Shown: piece by piece, positions 11,114 to 22,759 of the stretch
Layout of the letters: every line of letters starts with the position of its first letter
How positions within the stretch are numbered: the first letter of the stretch is position 1
Position numbers and translations under genes: made by a program
Assembly (NCBI GenBank): GCA_039707465.1
Contig: CM077643.1
Coordinates: 40,138,605 to 40,202,604 of the forward strand
Direction of reading: 5' to 3'
DNA: 64,000 bases
Source: Rhabdophis nuchalis
Lineage: Eukaryota > Chordata > Lepidosauria > Squamata > Natricidae
The notes under the pieces: generated by a model
What the model was told of the DNA's origin: nothing
Database searches by the model: none
The model's input: only the letters and a program-made list of their open reading frames with translations

Positions 11114-14100
11114 GGGGTGGGAGTGTCCATGGAGGTGGACTCTGGTTCTTCCCGCTCGATTCTATCCTGGGCACAGCTCTCAAGGTTGCGTCCTACCTTG
11201 AGAAAAAAGGATATCTCTCCCTCCCTGACTGTCCTTAAAGACTACCAGGGTTCCGCGATTCCCACTCTTGGGAAATGGGTTTTGCGGGTGGACTATGGGT
11301 CGTTTCACGGGTCCCTACCCGTTCTCGTGGTGGCAAATCCCCTCTCTGCCATCATCGGACTGGACTGGTTCAAAGCCCTGGGCTTGTCTGTCCAGGGGGT
11401 GCGTAGCGTATCGGCCAAATCTCCCATTAAGGAAGTGCTGGATGAATTCAGCGATGTGTTCGATGGGCATTTGGGCACCTACAAAGGCACCCAGTATCGC
11501 TCAACATAGACCCTCAGGTTGCTCCGATCCCTCTGAAGGCCCGCAGGTTGCCGTTCGTGCTGAAGCCCAAGGTGGAGGCGGAGTTGAACCGTTTGGTGGC
11601 ACAGGGCGTGCTCGAACCCGTCGACCAGGCGAAATGGGAGAACCCCATAGTGGTCCCCATTAAGCCCAATGGGTCCGTCCATATATGTGCCGACTACAAA
11701 TCCACCATAAACCATATCCAGTTCCGGTTGTGCAGGACCTACTCCACTCATTAGGAAGGGGCTGCATATTCATGAAGCTGGATATGGCGCAGGCCTATCA
11801 ACAGCTCCCGGTGGATGACGAGGCTGCTGAGGCACAGACCATCGTCACCCACCGAGGAGCTTTTCACTGTCGCCGCTTACAATTCGGCGTTTCCATAGCC
11901 CCGGGGATTTTCCAGAGCCTCATGGAGCGTCTGCTCCATGGGCTCCCTGGCATCGTTCCTTATTTTGATGATGTTTTGATAGCTTCATCTAGCGTATCAG
12001 AACTCGCCAAAGTATTACGGAAGGTCCTCTCGATTTTCAGGGGCGCGGGCTTAAAATTGAAGCGCAGCAAGTGCACATTTGCTGCGCCGCGGGTCGAATT
12101 CCTGGGTTTCATGATTGATGCCCAGGGAATTCACCCCACACCATCTAAGGTCGAAGCAATCCAAAACGCCCCCACTCCTGCCTCCAAAACGGAGCTGCAG
12201 GCATTTCTCGGCCTGTTGAATTTTTACGCGTCTTTTATTCCCCACAAGGCATCGTTGGCCGAGCCGCTGCATCAGTTGCTAGACCGATCCACAGCCTGGC
12301 GCTGGGGCAGCCGCGAAGCCCAGGCATTCACGGCTGTTAAAGCTATGCCAACGTCGGAGGCGGTTCTAGTCCAGTACGATGACAGGCTTCCTCTGATTCT
12401 GGCATGCGATGCCTCCCCATTTGGCTTGGGGGCTGTCCTGAGTCATGTCCTGCCCGATGGCTCAGAGGCCCCCATTGCTTTCTATTCCCGGACGATGTCT
12501 CCTACGGAGAGAAACTACAATCAGATCGACAAGGAGGCTCTGGCTGTAGTGTCCGGGATTAAAAAGTTCCACACCTATCTCTATGGTCGGGCCTTTTCCG
12601 TCGTTACCGACCACAAGCCTCTCCTTGGGCTGTTGGCTGGTGACCGTCCGACCCCCCCCCCCCATCCTCTCTCCTAGGATGACCCGGTGGACGGAGTTCC
12701 TGGCAGCGTATGATTATACGCTGCTGTACCATCCAGGTAAGCAGATAGGGCATGCCGATGCCCTTAGTTGCTGCCCCCTCCCCGAGGTGGACCCCACGAC
12801 AGTTCCGTCTCTTTCCGTCCTGGCGGTTGCTGAGTCCGACATTCCCTTGTCCTCGTTGGACGTCGCTGCCCACACCCGTTCTGACCCCGTCCTGTCCCAG
12901 GTGGCCAGATGGGTACTGTGTGGGTGGCCTTCGGGCAGCGTGTCCGAAGATTTTCGGCCATACAAGACACGCCAGATGGAGCTTTCACTCCATTGTGGCT
13001 GCTTGTGCTGGGGGGACCGGGTCATTATTCCTCCTCCTTTGCGACTCCAGGTCCTGCAATCCCTCCATGCTACCCATCCAGGCATAGCTCGCATGAAGGC
13101 ATTAGCCAGGAGCTATGTTTGGTGGCCCGGCTTGGACGCGGAGGTAGCCACCTGGGTCGCTGCGTGTCCAACCTGCCAGTCATCTCGTCCTGCCCCACCG
13201 GTCTCTTCCCCCAGAGAATGGGATATCCCCAAGTGCCCGTGGTCCCGAGTCCACATTGACTTCGCGGGTCCTTCCACCGCCAGTCCTTCCTGGTAGTGGT
13301 GGATGCCTACTCCCACTGGGTGGAGGTGGTCCCCATGGCCTCTACTACAGTGGAGAGCACGGTGCGGGCTTTAAGTCGCCTTTTCACGACACACGGCTTG
13401 CCAGATTCCATTGTGTCCGACAACGGCCCGCCATTCCATTCCACCAAATTCCAGGAGTTCCTGGCCGTGCAAGGGATCCGCCATGCGCCAGTAGCTCCCT
13501 ATCACCCCGTGTCCAACGGACGCATGGAACGAGCCGTGCGCTCGGCCAAGTAGGCCTTGGCCCGGCTGGATAAGGGAGACTGGCATGCAAGGGTGGCTGC
13601 TTACCTCATGGGTCAGCATTCCACTCCTTGCCTGGCCACAGGGAAGAGCCCCGCTGAGCTCTTGATGGGTCGACACCTGCGGACCACTTTGGACAGGCTG
13701 CACCCTGACTACAACGAGGTGCAGCCGAGCAACCTGGGGGACCCCCCTTCCCATCTCTTTGCCAAGGATGACCTGGTCTGGGCTAGGAATTTTGTGGGGG
13801 ATCCGCGTTGGGTGCCAGCCTCCGTAGTTGACCTAACCGGCCCCTGTTCCTATAGGGTTGAGCTGCCCGATGGAACTGAGTGGCGGCGCCACCTGGATCA
13901 GCTGAGGCGCCGTATCCAGGCTCCGGAGGTTCTTTCTCCTGGCCAGCCTGGCTCGTTGACCGCATTTGGGCAGGATTGGTTGGCTCAAGCTGGGGCGCAA
14001 GGGGATTTATACATTCCGAAACTATGTTTGCCGGACTATTCTTTTCACCAACCGCTCGAAGCGCCGCCATACTGTGGCGAACCCATTGACTTCAACCCGC

Positions 14101-14396
14101 AAGGAGAAGCCTCCGAACTTTTTGAATATAGACTGCGGCCGCCACCTTATACCGGGCCGCTCTCCTCCCCTCCTCGTTCTATCTCATCAGAGTTGTTTTC
14201 CTCGCCCCAGTTGACTCCACCCCCAGGACCTAGCCACCAGGACACAAACGGGAACTCCGCTTTTCGGGGAGACGAGCTTCACAGCCCCGTCAACTCTCCA
14301 GCGCAGCCTAGGTGTTCCAGACCGATCAGGCACCGCCCCGCCTATCTAAAAGACTACGTGTGCACAGCTATACGAACTGACAAGCTTGCACGCTGA
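11114..14396 (+). pseudogene. pol: gypsy pol (protease, RT, RNase H, integrase), broken
   Basis: Protease: the active-site triad reads DSG at 11138-11146, with IIGLDW near 11353. Reverse transcriptase: LDMAQAYQQL (Asp near 11781) and the YFDD catalytic box at 11961-11972. RNase H: catalytic Asp in LACDAS (12408-12410) and TDHKPL near 12606. Integrase: HHCC zinc finger (His 13065 and 13075, Cys 13165 and 13174), then the DDE triad at Asp 13258, Asp 13419 and Glu 13527, the last two with 35 residues between them; a GPY/F-like block (GPCSYRVEL) lies near 13840. Frame breaks lie near 11114, 11490, 11715, 12652-12663 (a run of 12 C) and 13270, each fitting a one-base indel. TAG at 13551-13553 interrupts the integrase C-terminus in frame; the frame then stays open to 14396. 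All catalytic residues remain, so decay is recent. Confidence 0.9.
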
Positions 14397-14398
14397 CT

Positions 14399-14411
14399 GG
14401 GGGGAAAGGGG
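14399..14411 (+). promoter_or_regulatory. Polypurine tract of the gypsy element
   Basis: GGGGGGAAAGGGG lies directly before the 3' LTR, two bases after the end of pol. This is the position where plus-strand DNA synthesis is primed in LTR retrotransposons. Confidence 0.85.
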
Positions 14412-14740
14412 TGTTATGTTCTCCGCCCACGCGCAGACAGTCAGTCTGGGGAAATCTCTGCCCATGCACAGACAGTCGATCTGGGGAACCAGGGCTGACC
14501 CGGAGGTTGGAGAAACTCTGTAACAGCCAGTCGCGTCTGATTGGCCGAGACGCGAATGGCCGGCCAGACTCCTTGTCTAGGTTTCATTTCTTCCACACTA
14601 GAGAAGCCTATAAAAGGCTATCGTAGTTGTAAAGTGCCAGTTGCAATAATCTAACGATGTTCCTGTATATAGTTCTGTTGTTTGCAATAAACCTATTTGT
14701 GACTAAGCCTGACTCGGACTGAATGCCTCGAAACTTAACA
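14412..14740 (+). repeat. 3' LTR of the gypsy element
   Basis: Same length as the 5' LTR (329 bp) with the same termini. TATAAAA is at 14609-14615 and AATAAA at 14686-14691. It differs from the 5' copy at 13 positions, mostly C/T and G/A, many at CpG sites. Confidence 0.93.
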
Positions 14741-14878
14741 TCTTCCCCTGGAGTGGGGAGGGAAATGGGGATTTTACATGATCCTTCCCCTGCCACACCC
14801 ACAAAGCCACACCACACCCACATAGCACACCCGCAGAATCAGTAGTAAAGAAATTTGAATCCCACCATTGGAGAAAAG

Positions 14879-15296
14879 GATTAAGGAAAAGCAAGGCAAA
14901 GAAATCAAAGGCATGAGAAAAAATAAAGGAAATACAACCAGAAAGATGTGTCCATAGCAACTGCCACTGCCATATATTCAATATGGTTGGCATGACCATA
15001 TTGATTAGCATCCTCCCTCTTTTAATATGTGTTGTATAATTACGTATCTATACAAAGAAGCGATACCCACCATTTTGAAGCTAATGACCATCATTGCACA
15101 TGCCCTGGCAATTTAATTTACCAAAGTGCTGTTCATTTTATCTCACCCTACTTTTCAAACTTGCTAAGTATCCTTGCTTCTGTCACACACAGATATCACT
15201 TTATACAGTTCATTTTGTTCTTAAGATTTTCTTCCCCCTCCTCCCTTTCTTCTTTCTTCTCTACCTTAAACACAGTTCAAACAAACCATGCAGACA
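14879..15296. other. No recognised gene
   Basis: AT-rich noncoding stretch; pyrimidine-rich near 15220-15270. No family recognised. Confidence 0.4.
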
Positions 15297-15500
15297 TTTA
15301 TTTATTAAATTTATACCCCGCCCTTCTCCAGAAAGGACCCAGGGCGGCGCACAGGAATTAAAAACATACAAATATAACAAAATTTAAAATTTAAAAAGAT
15401 ATTAAATACCCACCCTGTGCTAAAATCAATTTAAAAACCCCAAATTAAAACTGTATAAGAGCAGTCACAACGGAAGGTTAGGCTAGGCTGGCTTGATGCC
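15297..15500 (-). mobile_element. L2 LINE, 3' UTR fragment
   Basis: On the minus strand it carries the L2 3' terminal block (CCTGTGCGCCGCCCTGGGTC) followed by GGGCGGGGTATAAATTTAAT and a TAAA-rich end. Only the noncoding 3' end is present. Confidence 0.75.
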
Positions 15501-15520
15501 ATAAGAAAACCATCTCCATG

Positions 15521-15777
15521 TACCATGTTTCCCTGAAAATAAGACAGAGTCTTATTTTCTTTTGACACCCCCCCTCCCGAAATAAACACTTGGCCTTATT
15601 TTCAGGTAGGTCTTATTATTTTTGAGGTGCAGGAAGTGGCAAGCATGGTGCTGCTGCTGTGTTGCAATATTTTGGGGAAGGGCTTATTTTTTAGGGAGGG
15701 CTTATTTTAGTGCATGTGCTCAAAAGCCCAATTGGGCTTATTATCCTGGGAGGTCTTATTTTCAGGGAAACGGGGTA
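15521..15777. mobile_element. MITE with TA termini (mariner-like)
   Basis: Terminal inverted repeats TACCATGTTTCCCTGAAAAT and, reversed from the right end, TACCCCGTTTCCCTGAAAAT. Inside are repeated GGCTTATTTT and GTCTTATT motifs. The edges are TA, as in mariner-like elements. It has no coding capacity. Confidence 0.7.
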
Positions 15778-15904
15778 TTAACATTTCCCCAGTTGCATCA
15801 TTCAACCTTAAGCATTCGTAATAGTTATTTTCTTTATAATAGTTCTTTTCTTTCCTCTTTTTCTTTTCCATGAAAGTTTCTCAGCAACATTTTTGAAAGT
15901 GGTT

Positions 15905-16035
15905 TAACACTGCCTTCTTCTGAGGTCTGAGAAAGAGTGACTGGCTTAAAGCCAGCCATTTGGCTTCATGCCTAAAACAGGACCTCGACCTGTGGTCTCC
16001 AGCCCATTTCCTTTAACTGCAACAAACTGGTTCTC
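15905..16035 (-). mobile_element. CORE-SINE (MIR-like) relic
   Basis: Matches the order seen at 23637-23868: CTGAGAAAGAGTGACTGGC, a decayed CATGCCTAAAACAGGACC, then AACAAACTGGTTCT. Reversed, these correspond to the tRNA-related head and core of CORE-SINEs. The copy is strongly diverged. Confidence 0.55.
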
Positions 16036-16370
16036 CTCATTCTTCTACAAACCTCTCAAATATCCCCTCCAGCATCATCTCACTTAGGCTTCATCCCGGT
16101 TTCAGTGTTTATATTTTTAAAATCTTTCCTGCTGTCGAGGGCTTCACTTTATTTACCGTATATCTTTTATTCGTAGATTAAATTAGATTTATAGCTTATT
16201 TTTTTATTATGACATTCAAAAAGCAATGTACATAATGCCCCTTCTTTCCATCATCAACCTCAAAAAAAGTGAAGATATGATGCTGAGAGGATGGTCCCAG
16301 GTCACACACACCCATCACCTCCAAGGGGTCAATGTGGACTAATTTGAGTTTCCCTGCTAATGGTCTAACC

Positions 16371-16601
16371 CAGTGGTAGTCAACCTGGTCCCTACCACTC
16401 ACTAGTGGGCATTCCAGCTTTCATGGTGGGCGGTGGAGGTTTTGTCCAATACTGAAGCACTTTCCTTTTTTTTAATTTAATTGACTTCCCTACTTTATAA
16501 ATCTAATTTAATTACTGTGGAACCAGTTGGCAGTTAGAAAATTTTACTACTAACAGAGATACAAAAGTGGGCAGTAGGTATAAAAAGGTTGACTATCCCT
16601 G
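16371..16601. mobile_element. hAT-type MITE (CAGTGGTAGTCAACC family)
   Basis: Ends CAGTGGTAGTCAACCTGGTC and AGGTTGACTATCCCTG form imperfect inverted repeats. Flanks GTCTAACC (16363-16370) and GGCTAAGC (16602-16609) agree at 6 of 8. The interior is AT-rich and noncoding. From 16036 to 16370 I see nothing else. Confidence 0.65.
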
Positions 16602-16705
16602 GGCTAAGCCAACATCACACGGACTTCTCTTTCTTCCTCCTAAGTTAGCCTATTGCCTTAAAATCTCTCTACATTTTCTGTCTTCTTTTAAATCATCTCT
16701 TTCTT

Positions 16706-16977
16706 TGGAAAATACCACCAGCAGGCAAGACAAGAAACAATGGATGAAAACTAATCAAGGAAATAAGCAACGAGGAACTAAGGAGAAATTTCCTCACAGT
16801 GAGAACAATTAGCCAATGGAATTGCTTGCCTCCAGAAGCTGTGGGTGCTCCATCACTGGAGGCTTTTAAAAAGAGACTGGAACAACCATTTGTCTGAAAT
16901 GGTATAGAGTCTTCTGCTCCAGCAGGGGGTTGGACTAGAAGACCTCCAAGCTCCCTTCCAACCCTGCTATTTTGTTT
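16706..16977 (+). mobile_element. CR1 LINE, 3' fragment, older subfamily
   Basis: Contains the CR1 3' blocks GACAAGAAACAATGGATGAA, GAATTGCTTGCCTCCAGAAG and GGGGTTGGACTAGAAGACC, ending at CCAACCCTGCTATTTTG. It lacks the (TATTG)n tail and differs more from the other copies, which suggests an older subfamily. Confidence 0.75.
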
Positions 16978-16979
16978 TT

Positions 16980-17810
16980 TATTCTTTTTCACTCTTTATT
17001 CTTTTTCACATTCTTTTCAACTATATTTTTAACTTCTGTAGACACACTAAATAAGTTCATGTTCTCATTCTCATTCTGTCTCTTATGATCATTTTTGTCC
17101 TATCCACAACATCTTTCACTTCATCATTCCACCAAACGTTCTTTTTCATACTTCCCATTAGCACAAAACTACACACTTGGACATAATTCTTCTCACTTTG
17201 TTCCGAGCTACATCTATAATCCCTTTACGTCTATTTTCCATTTACTCTGTTGGGATATTATTCTGTCTTCTAATATATATTCATAGAGCACTCGTACTTT
17301 GCTTCTTCCTGAAATCATTCTGCTTTTGCTCTGCCTCCCTCCTCCTCCCTCTTATCCATTTTTCTCCAAGATTTTCTCTTGAGACTAGCAAATAATAGTG
17401 CCCTACATTCAGAGCCTTTCTTCCCACGTGTATTCTTCACCAATTCTCTCAATCGCTCATAATAAATCATCGGACCAGCATACTTTTATATGTATATGCC
17501 TTACTTTGCCATCTTGATATGCAATTAGACTTGAATAATCACTTATTCAAAAAAAAACCAGTCCTTTTTTTCAATTGGATTTTCATCACTTGTCGTTTTT
17601 GTTTGTATTTGAGTTTTTGAATGACTCAGTCACATGCTATGTACTATCTTGTTTTGTTTCTACCCATCTATTCATATCCTTTGGCATTTTTTTTCCTTCC
17701 TGACACATATTCATTCAGAATGAATTCCCCAAATATCCCTGGTTCTTCCATTATCTGTATTCACTGAAATGTAATAAGCAACTACCAGGATCTTATAGGT
17801 TCTATTGCTA
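16980..17810. other. No recognised gene
   Basis: Pyrimidine-rich, AT-rich stretch with no long frame and no family I recognise. Confidence 0.4.
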
Positions 17811-17853
17811 TTCTATTCTATTCTATTCTATTCTATTCTATTCTATTCTATTG
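17811..17853. repeat. (ATTCT)n microsatellite
   Basis: Eight or so pentanucleotide units TTCTA, bordered by TATTGCTAT on both sides, like the 3' tail of the Sauria-type SINEs; it could be an expanded SINE tail. Confidence 0.9.
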
Positions 17854-17854
17854 C

Positions 17855-18960
17855 TATTGCTAAATACTAGATCAACATCTGGCAGTGAGCATTCAAGGCT
17901 ACCGGATAATAGTTTTTAGTAAGATAAAATGTGATGGCCAAACATTGGATCTCAAATCCAAAGAAGGTTCCACTGATCCTTTTGCTTGGGCAGATTTCCT
18001 TTTTTTTTTTTTGGCAGATTGGCCATGGACATAAGGAGCTCCTTAAAAAAAAAAGTTGGTTGGGCTCTAAGATTTATTTAAGGTGTTTGTGACCTTACCA
18101 CAAGGTTGATCTTGAACAAGGATATAGACCTCATCATTTTTATTAGCGGGAAGTTATTTCCTCAAGAAACATACTACTTTACAGTAGACGAAGAGTATAT
18201 GTCCATTAAAAGACTCTTGAAGGCTTACACTATTATTTGCTAAAGAGGCCATTTAAACTTTTCACTGATCATTCAAGCTTTGAAATGGTTACATGCCATG
18301 GCCTATCATAGTATGCCAAGATCAAGCTGGCAGATTCCTCTAAACCATGCAATTTATTCCAAGCGGTGATTAAGATGATCAATGAACAACTTAGCCAGTG
18401 CCTCTTGAGCTCACTGGAGAGTTGAGGATCCTGACATCGACCAGCTACCTGTGTATCTGGCAATGTAATGAAGACAAAGCATCAACCTCTTTGGAAGTAA
18501 GCCTCCTTAGCATGGAATGAGTATTTTCTTCTGCTTAAGCTTAAAGGCTGCACCAACAAGGAGAAAAGGAAAGGGAGAAAAGGAAAGAGGGTTACAGTGA
18601 ACACCAACCAAAAGCAGAAATTGGACTTCTTTATGCACACCTGTAATAAAAAGTCAATGTTACTCCTGAAAAGGCAACCTAACACATTTGAATAAGCAGT
18701 TTGAATAGCTGAGGTTGCAAAAGAGCTTTTCTTAATTTAAAGACAGGTTCCTGAGGACCTACATAAGAGGCAAGAATGAATACTTTTTTTTCAATAAAAC
18801 TCCCTTCTCCTTAGGCTGTTCTAAGTTTGCTTTTCTGGCTCAAGCAACTGCTAGCAAATGCCCCACCAACAGTGTCTACCTAAAAAGAGTCACTTTCCTG
18901 GAGACAGACATAATTTCTTGATTGGCATTCATGACATTCCTTGCCAAAAGTAAGGATAGT
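17855..18960. other. No recognised gene
   Basis: About 1.1 kb of noncoding sequence; the longest frames are under 70 codons without known motifs. Confidence 0.4.
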
Positions 18961-19119
18961 GTAGTTATGTTGCTGGTTTGAGCTCCAAACTTGGCGATTT
19001 GGTTGCAAACCTTTCATCCCCATTCAAGGAGACATTGTCAGTGTGTTTTGGATCCAATGGGAATGAAACATTTGCAACCAAATCACCGAGTTCGGAGCTC
19101 AAACCAACAACATAACTAC
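18961..19119. repeat. Imperfect palindrome with hammerhead-like core
   Basis: Arms of about 60 bases (GTAGTTATGTTGCTGGTTTG reversed at CAACAACATAACTAC) surround an asymmetric centre. On the minus strand the centre reads CTGACAA (19041-19035), GTCTCC (19033-19028), a six-base loop, GGGGAT (19021-19016) and GAAA (19015-19012). This resembles a hammerhead core with a six-pair stem II (two pairs G-U), but position 8 is A instead of G, so activity is unlikely. Penelope-like elements are known to carry hammerheads; a link is inferred. Confidence 0.45.
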
Positions 19120-19256
19120 CAACCTGAGCTACTAATATTCAAAGGCATTTCATGGTGTAGTTAGTTTGAGCAAATATGGGGAATGCACAAATAAATCCAT
19201 GTTTATTTTAAGCATGTTCTTGGTATTCCATTCAAGCTCAGAATACTACCTTAGAT

Positions 19257-19587
19257 CAGGGGTGTCAAATTCAAGATCCAGCCCATGAGGTGCTTAGATT
19301 TGGCCCATGAGGCCGCCCTGGAAACAGCAAAGGACCGGCCCATCGTACCTCTGCCAGAGGCCACGCACAGCCCTCGCCAGCTCCATTTTCACTGGCAGAG
19401 GGTTGCAGAAGTCCATCACACCTGAAAACGGAGCTCAGGAACCTGTTTTCGCTGGCAAAGCACTTGGGCCATCACAGGTGCCCCCAACACGAATGATGTC
19501 AAGCTGGCCATGCCCACTCCAGCCCCCCCCCCCAGGTCAAACATAACCCTGATGCAGTGTTCAATGAAATTGAGTTTGACACCCCTG
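19257..19587 (+). mobile_element. hAT-type MITE, family A, perfect TSD
   Basis: It runs from CAGGGGTGTCAAATTCAAG to TGAGTTTGACACCCCTG, with 8-bp flanks CCTTAGAT identical on both sides (19249-19256 and 19588-19595). The 331-bp interior carries the family blocks GCTTAGATTTGGCCC and AAGGACCGGCCCAT. Noncoding. Confidence 0.85.
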
Positions 19588-19650
19588 CCTTAGATCTATT
19601 TTTATTATTTTATTTTAATTTAATTTAATTGTATTATTATTTATACATAG

Positions 19651-20168
19651 TGTGGTAAGGCCACACTTGGAATATGGCATCCAGTTTTGGTCGCCACAAT
19701 GTAGAAAAGATGTGGAGACTCTAGAAACAGTGCAGAGAAGAGCAACAAAGATGATTAGGGGACTGGAGGCTAAAACATATGAGGAACGGTTGCAGGAACT
19801 GGGTATGTCTAGTTTAATGAATAGAAGGATTAGGGGAGACATAGCAGTGTTCCAAAATCTCAGGGGTTGCTACAAAGAAGAGGGGGGTCAAATTATTCTC
19901 CAAAGCACCTGAGGGCAGATCAAGAAGCAATGGGTGGAAACTAATCAAAGAGAGAAGCAAGTTAGAACTGAGGAGAAATTTCCTGACAGTTAGAGCAATT
20001 AATCAGTGGAACAGCTTGCCTCCAGAAGTTCTGAATGCCCCAACCATGGAAATCTATAAGAAGATGTTGGGTAGCCATTTGTCTGAAAGGGCTTCCTGCC
20101 TAGGCAGGGGGTTGGACTAGATGACCTCCAAGGTCTCTTCCGACTCTGCTATTGTATTGTATTGTATT
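19651..20168 (+). mobile_element. CR1 LINE, 3' fragment
   Basis: Starts inside ORF2 ([13 protein letters not shown]) and reaches the 3' UTR and (TATTG)n tail. Small deletions (for example in GGAGACATAGCAG near 19840) break the frame. The codon that is CGA at 39.3 kb is CAA here. Confidence 0.85.
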
Positions 20169-20169
20169 T

Positions 20170-20774
20170 TTTTATTATTTTATTTAACATAGTTGCCCAC
20201 CTCACACACAGATGCATAAATATTAAAGATTAAAGTTCTGTGGTGTATTCAAACCAAATAATGCAAGCATTGCCAGGAAAGTTTCTCTGGGGCACGTTTG
20301 CTCCATATTAGTTTCATATCCAGGCACAATGAGAGCTCCTGTTGATCCAAAAATTAGCGCATTCGATTTTGATTTGGAACTTGTCACGGGGTTCCTTTGG
20401 TATCCCTATGGCGTTTATTTGAATGGTGCAATACAGTTTCTTGTTTTTGCTTCAAAATGCAGCCCAATCCAGTGGAAGTTTATTCAGCGATGAGCTCCAC
20501 TGTGGTTAATTGGACTACCAGGAACAAAGACTCTTTTCTTTTTCTTGCATCAGTGGAGTAGCTTTAAATATTCTTGCTATTTATGCAATATTCATGCTTT
20601 GTACAGCACTAGAGAAATCCAGGACCAGAAAAGGGGTCAGTTGAACATTTATCGCAATGTATACATTTATGAGCTTTAAAAATAGCAATAGCACATTAAT
20701 TGTATGCATTTTCATGTTTTCTTTTTTCTACTGGAAGAATCAGTGGTGATTTGAACGTGTTGCCATTGTCTGTA
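20170..20774. other. No recognised gene
   Basis: Noncoding stretch, no repeat family recognised. Confidence 0.4.
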
Positions 20775-20782
20775 ACATACTA

Positions 20783-21141
20783 CAGTGGCGTAGCGTGGGT
20801 TGTCAGCACCTGGGGCAAGGCAAGTAATTTGCGCCCCCTAACCCGTGGATTTTAGCACTCGGGGGAGGCAGCTCTTCTTGTGGTGTCGAGCGGCGAGCCC
20901 ATGCACCTCCCGCGAGGATCCGGCGCTGGCCTCAGCCGGGGGATGGCCCGGGAGGGTTTGGCCCCTACTGGCCGCTGTTCGCTCCCCGACTCTCGCCGGC
21001 CCAGGAGCGCCCAGGCGCCGCCGCCGCCAACTCCAGAGACCCGTGGAGGAGAGCTTCCGAGTCGGGTCTCTGGAGCGCGCCCCCCCAGATGTTGCGCCCG
21101 GTGCGGCCGGCACCCCCTGCACCCCCCACGCTACGCCTCTG
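20783..21141. mobile_element. GC-rich hAT-type MITE, perfect TSD
   Basis: Ends CAGTGGCGTAGCGTGGG and CCCACGCTACGCCTCTG are inverted repeats; 8-bp flanks ACATACTA are identical (20775-20782 and 21142-21149). The 359-bp interior is CpG-dense with inverted blocks (CAGAGACCCG and CGGGTCTCTG near 21033-21073). Open frames of about 100 codons on both strands follow from the high GC content and have no known motif. Confidence 0.8.
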
Positions 21142-21149
21142 ACATACTA

Positions 21150-21516
21150 GAAGGTACATCTAATCCGGGCTGATTTTTCAGGGCTTAAAACCAAACCCCA
21201 TCAATAATAGAAATTTGCCTTCGATATCAAAGCTCCAATTCACTCAGGTCTGTCATAGCAAGCTGTCCAACAAGGTGTTTGGAGGAGGGGAGAAGCTATC
21301 CTCCCCCATCTTTCCTAAAATTAAGTAAAAACTATTATAGTGGGTTACAGGTATTTAATGAAAATCAATAAAGAAAGACAAGAAATTGATTTGATTTGTT
21401 TTGTTTTTATTTTTGGCAAACAATTACACCTCTATTTATTTTAATGTATTTCTCCTATTTTTTTCCCTTTTCATGGTCATATATGGAAAGAAAAGGTTGG
21501 GATTCTTTATCATTTG
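21150..21516. other. No recognised gene
   Basis: AT-rich noncoding stretch. Confidence 0.4.
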
Positions 21517-21517
21517 G

Positions 21518-21755
21518 GGCACCTTACTGGTGGTTAGAATGCAGTATTGCAGGCTACTTCTGCTGTGTGCCAGCTGCCAGCAGTTTGGTAGTTCAAATCT
21601 CACTGGCACAAGGTTGACTCAGCCTTCCATCCTTCCGAGGTGGATAAAATGAGGACCCAGATTGTTGGGGAAAATATGCTGACTCTGTAAACTGCTTAGA
21701 GAGGGCTGTAAAAGCACTGTAAAGTGGTATATAACTCTAAGTGCTATTTCTACTG
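21518..21755 (+). mobile_element. tRNA-derived SINE (Sauria SINE type)
   Basis: The head has a decayed A box and GGTAGTTCAAATCTC as B box; the body has CCTTCCATCCTTCCGAGGTG, GAGGACCCAGATTGTTGGGG and GTAAACTGCTTAGAGAGGGC, ending in CTAAGTGCTATTTC. This is the best preserved copy in the window. Confidence 0.8.
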
Positions 21756-22009
21756 TGATCATACTTGCTTTCCACCCCACCCCAGCAAATGCAAATTATT
21801 TTCCTTAAATTTGGCTGAAGTTTAATGCAGCTCGTTTCAGTTTTATTTTTACCAATGAGGACAAAAAATGCACTACTAGAAAATTGTGTTTTGAAGTCAA
21901 ATCACAGCATCCCAGTTTGGGGAAGGGGGAAGCCTTATAGTGCACAGAAATGGAAGTGGTTGATTGGTTGAAACCCATTGTCTACAGATTGCTCATAACT
22001 GATTTAAGC

Positions 22010-22751
<742 letters not shown>

Positions 22752-22759
22752 CTATGAGC

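Larger units (their letters stand above)
9708..14740 (+). mobile_element. Ty3/gypsy LTR retrotransposon, nearly complete
   Basis: A 5033-bp element with two 329-bp LTRs, an untranslated leader, gag and pol in the order protease-RT-RNase H-integrase, then a polypurine tract. The domain order with integrase last is that of Ty3/gypsy elements. No env-like frame lies between integrase and the 3' LTR. The flanks CCTTC (9703-9707) and TCTTC (14741-14745) form a 5-bp TSD with one change. The LTRs differ at 13 of 329 positions by my count, 12 of them transitions. The coding region has several single-base indels and one in-frame stop, so this copy is not autonomous now. Confidence 0.93.
9539..14870 (+). 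mobile_element. hAT-type MITE, family C, split by gypsy
   Basis: The left part (9539-9707) starts CAGAAGTGGTATTCAGCAGG; the right part (14741-14870) ends GAATCCCACCATTG. The flanks TAGAAAAG (9531-9538) and GAGAAAAG (14871-14878) agree at 7 of 8. The break falls in the AACCTTCCCCTGGAG motif that intact copies at 38221 and 62621 show, so the gypsy element at 9708-14740 landed in an existing MITE. Confidence 0.85.

Noticed and set aside
20845..21173. Overlapping frames of about 100 codons
   Set aside because: They lie in a GC-rich MITE with clear TSD; high GC removes stop codons.
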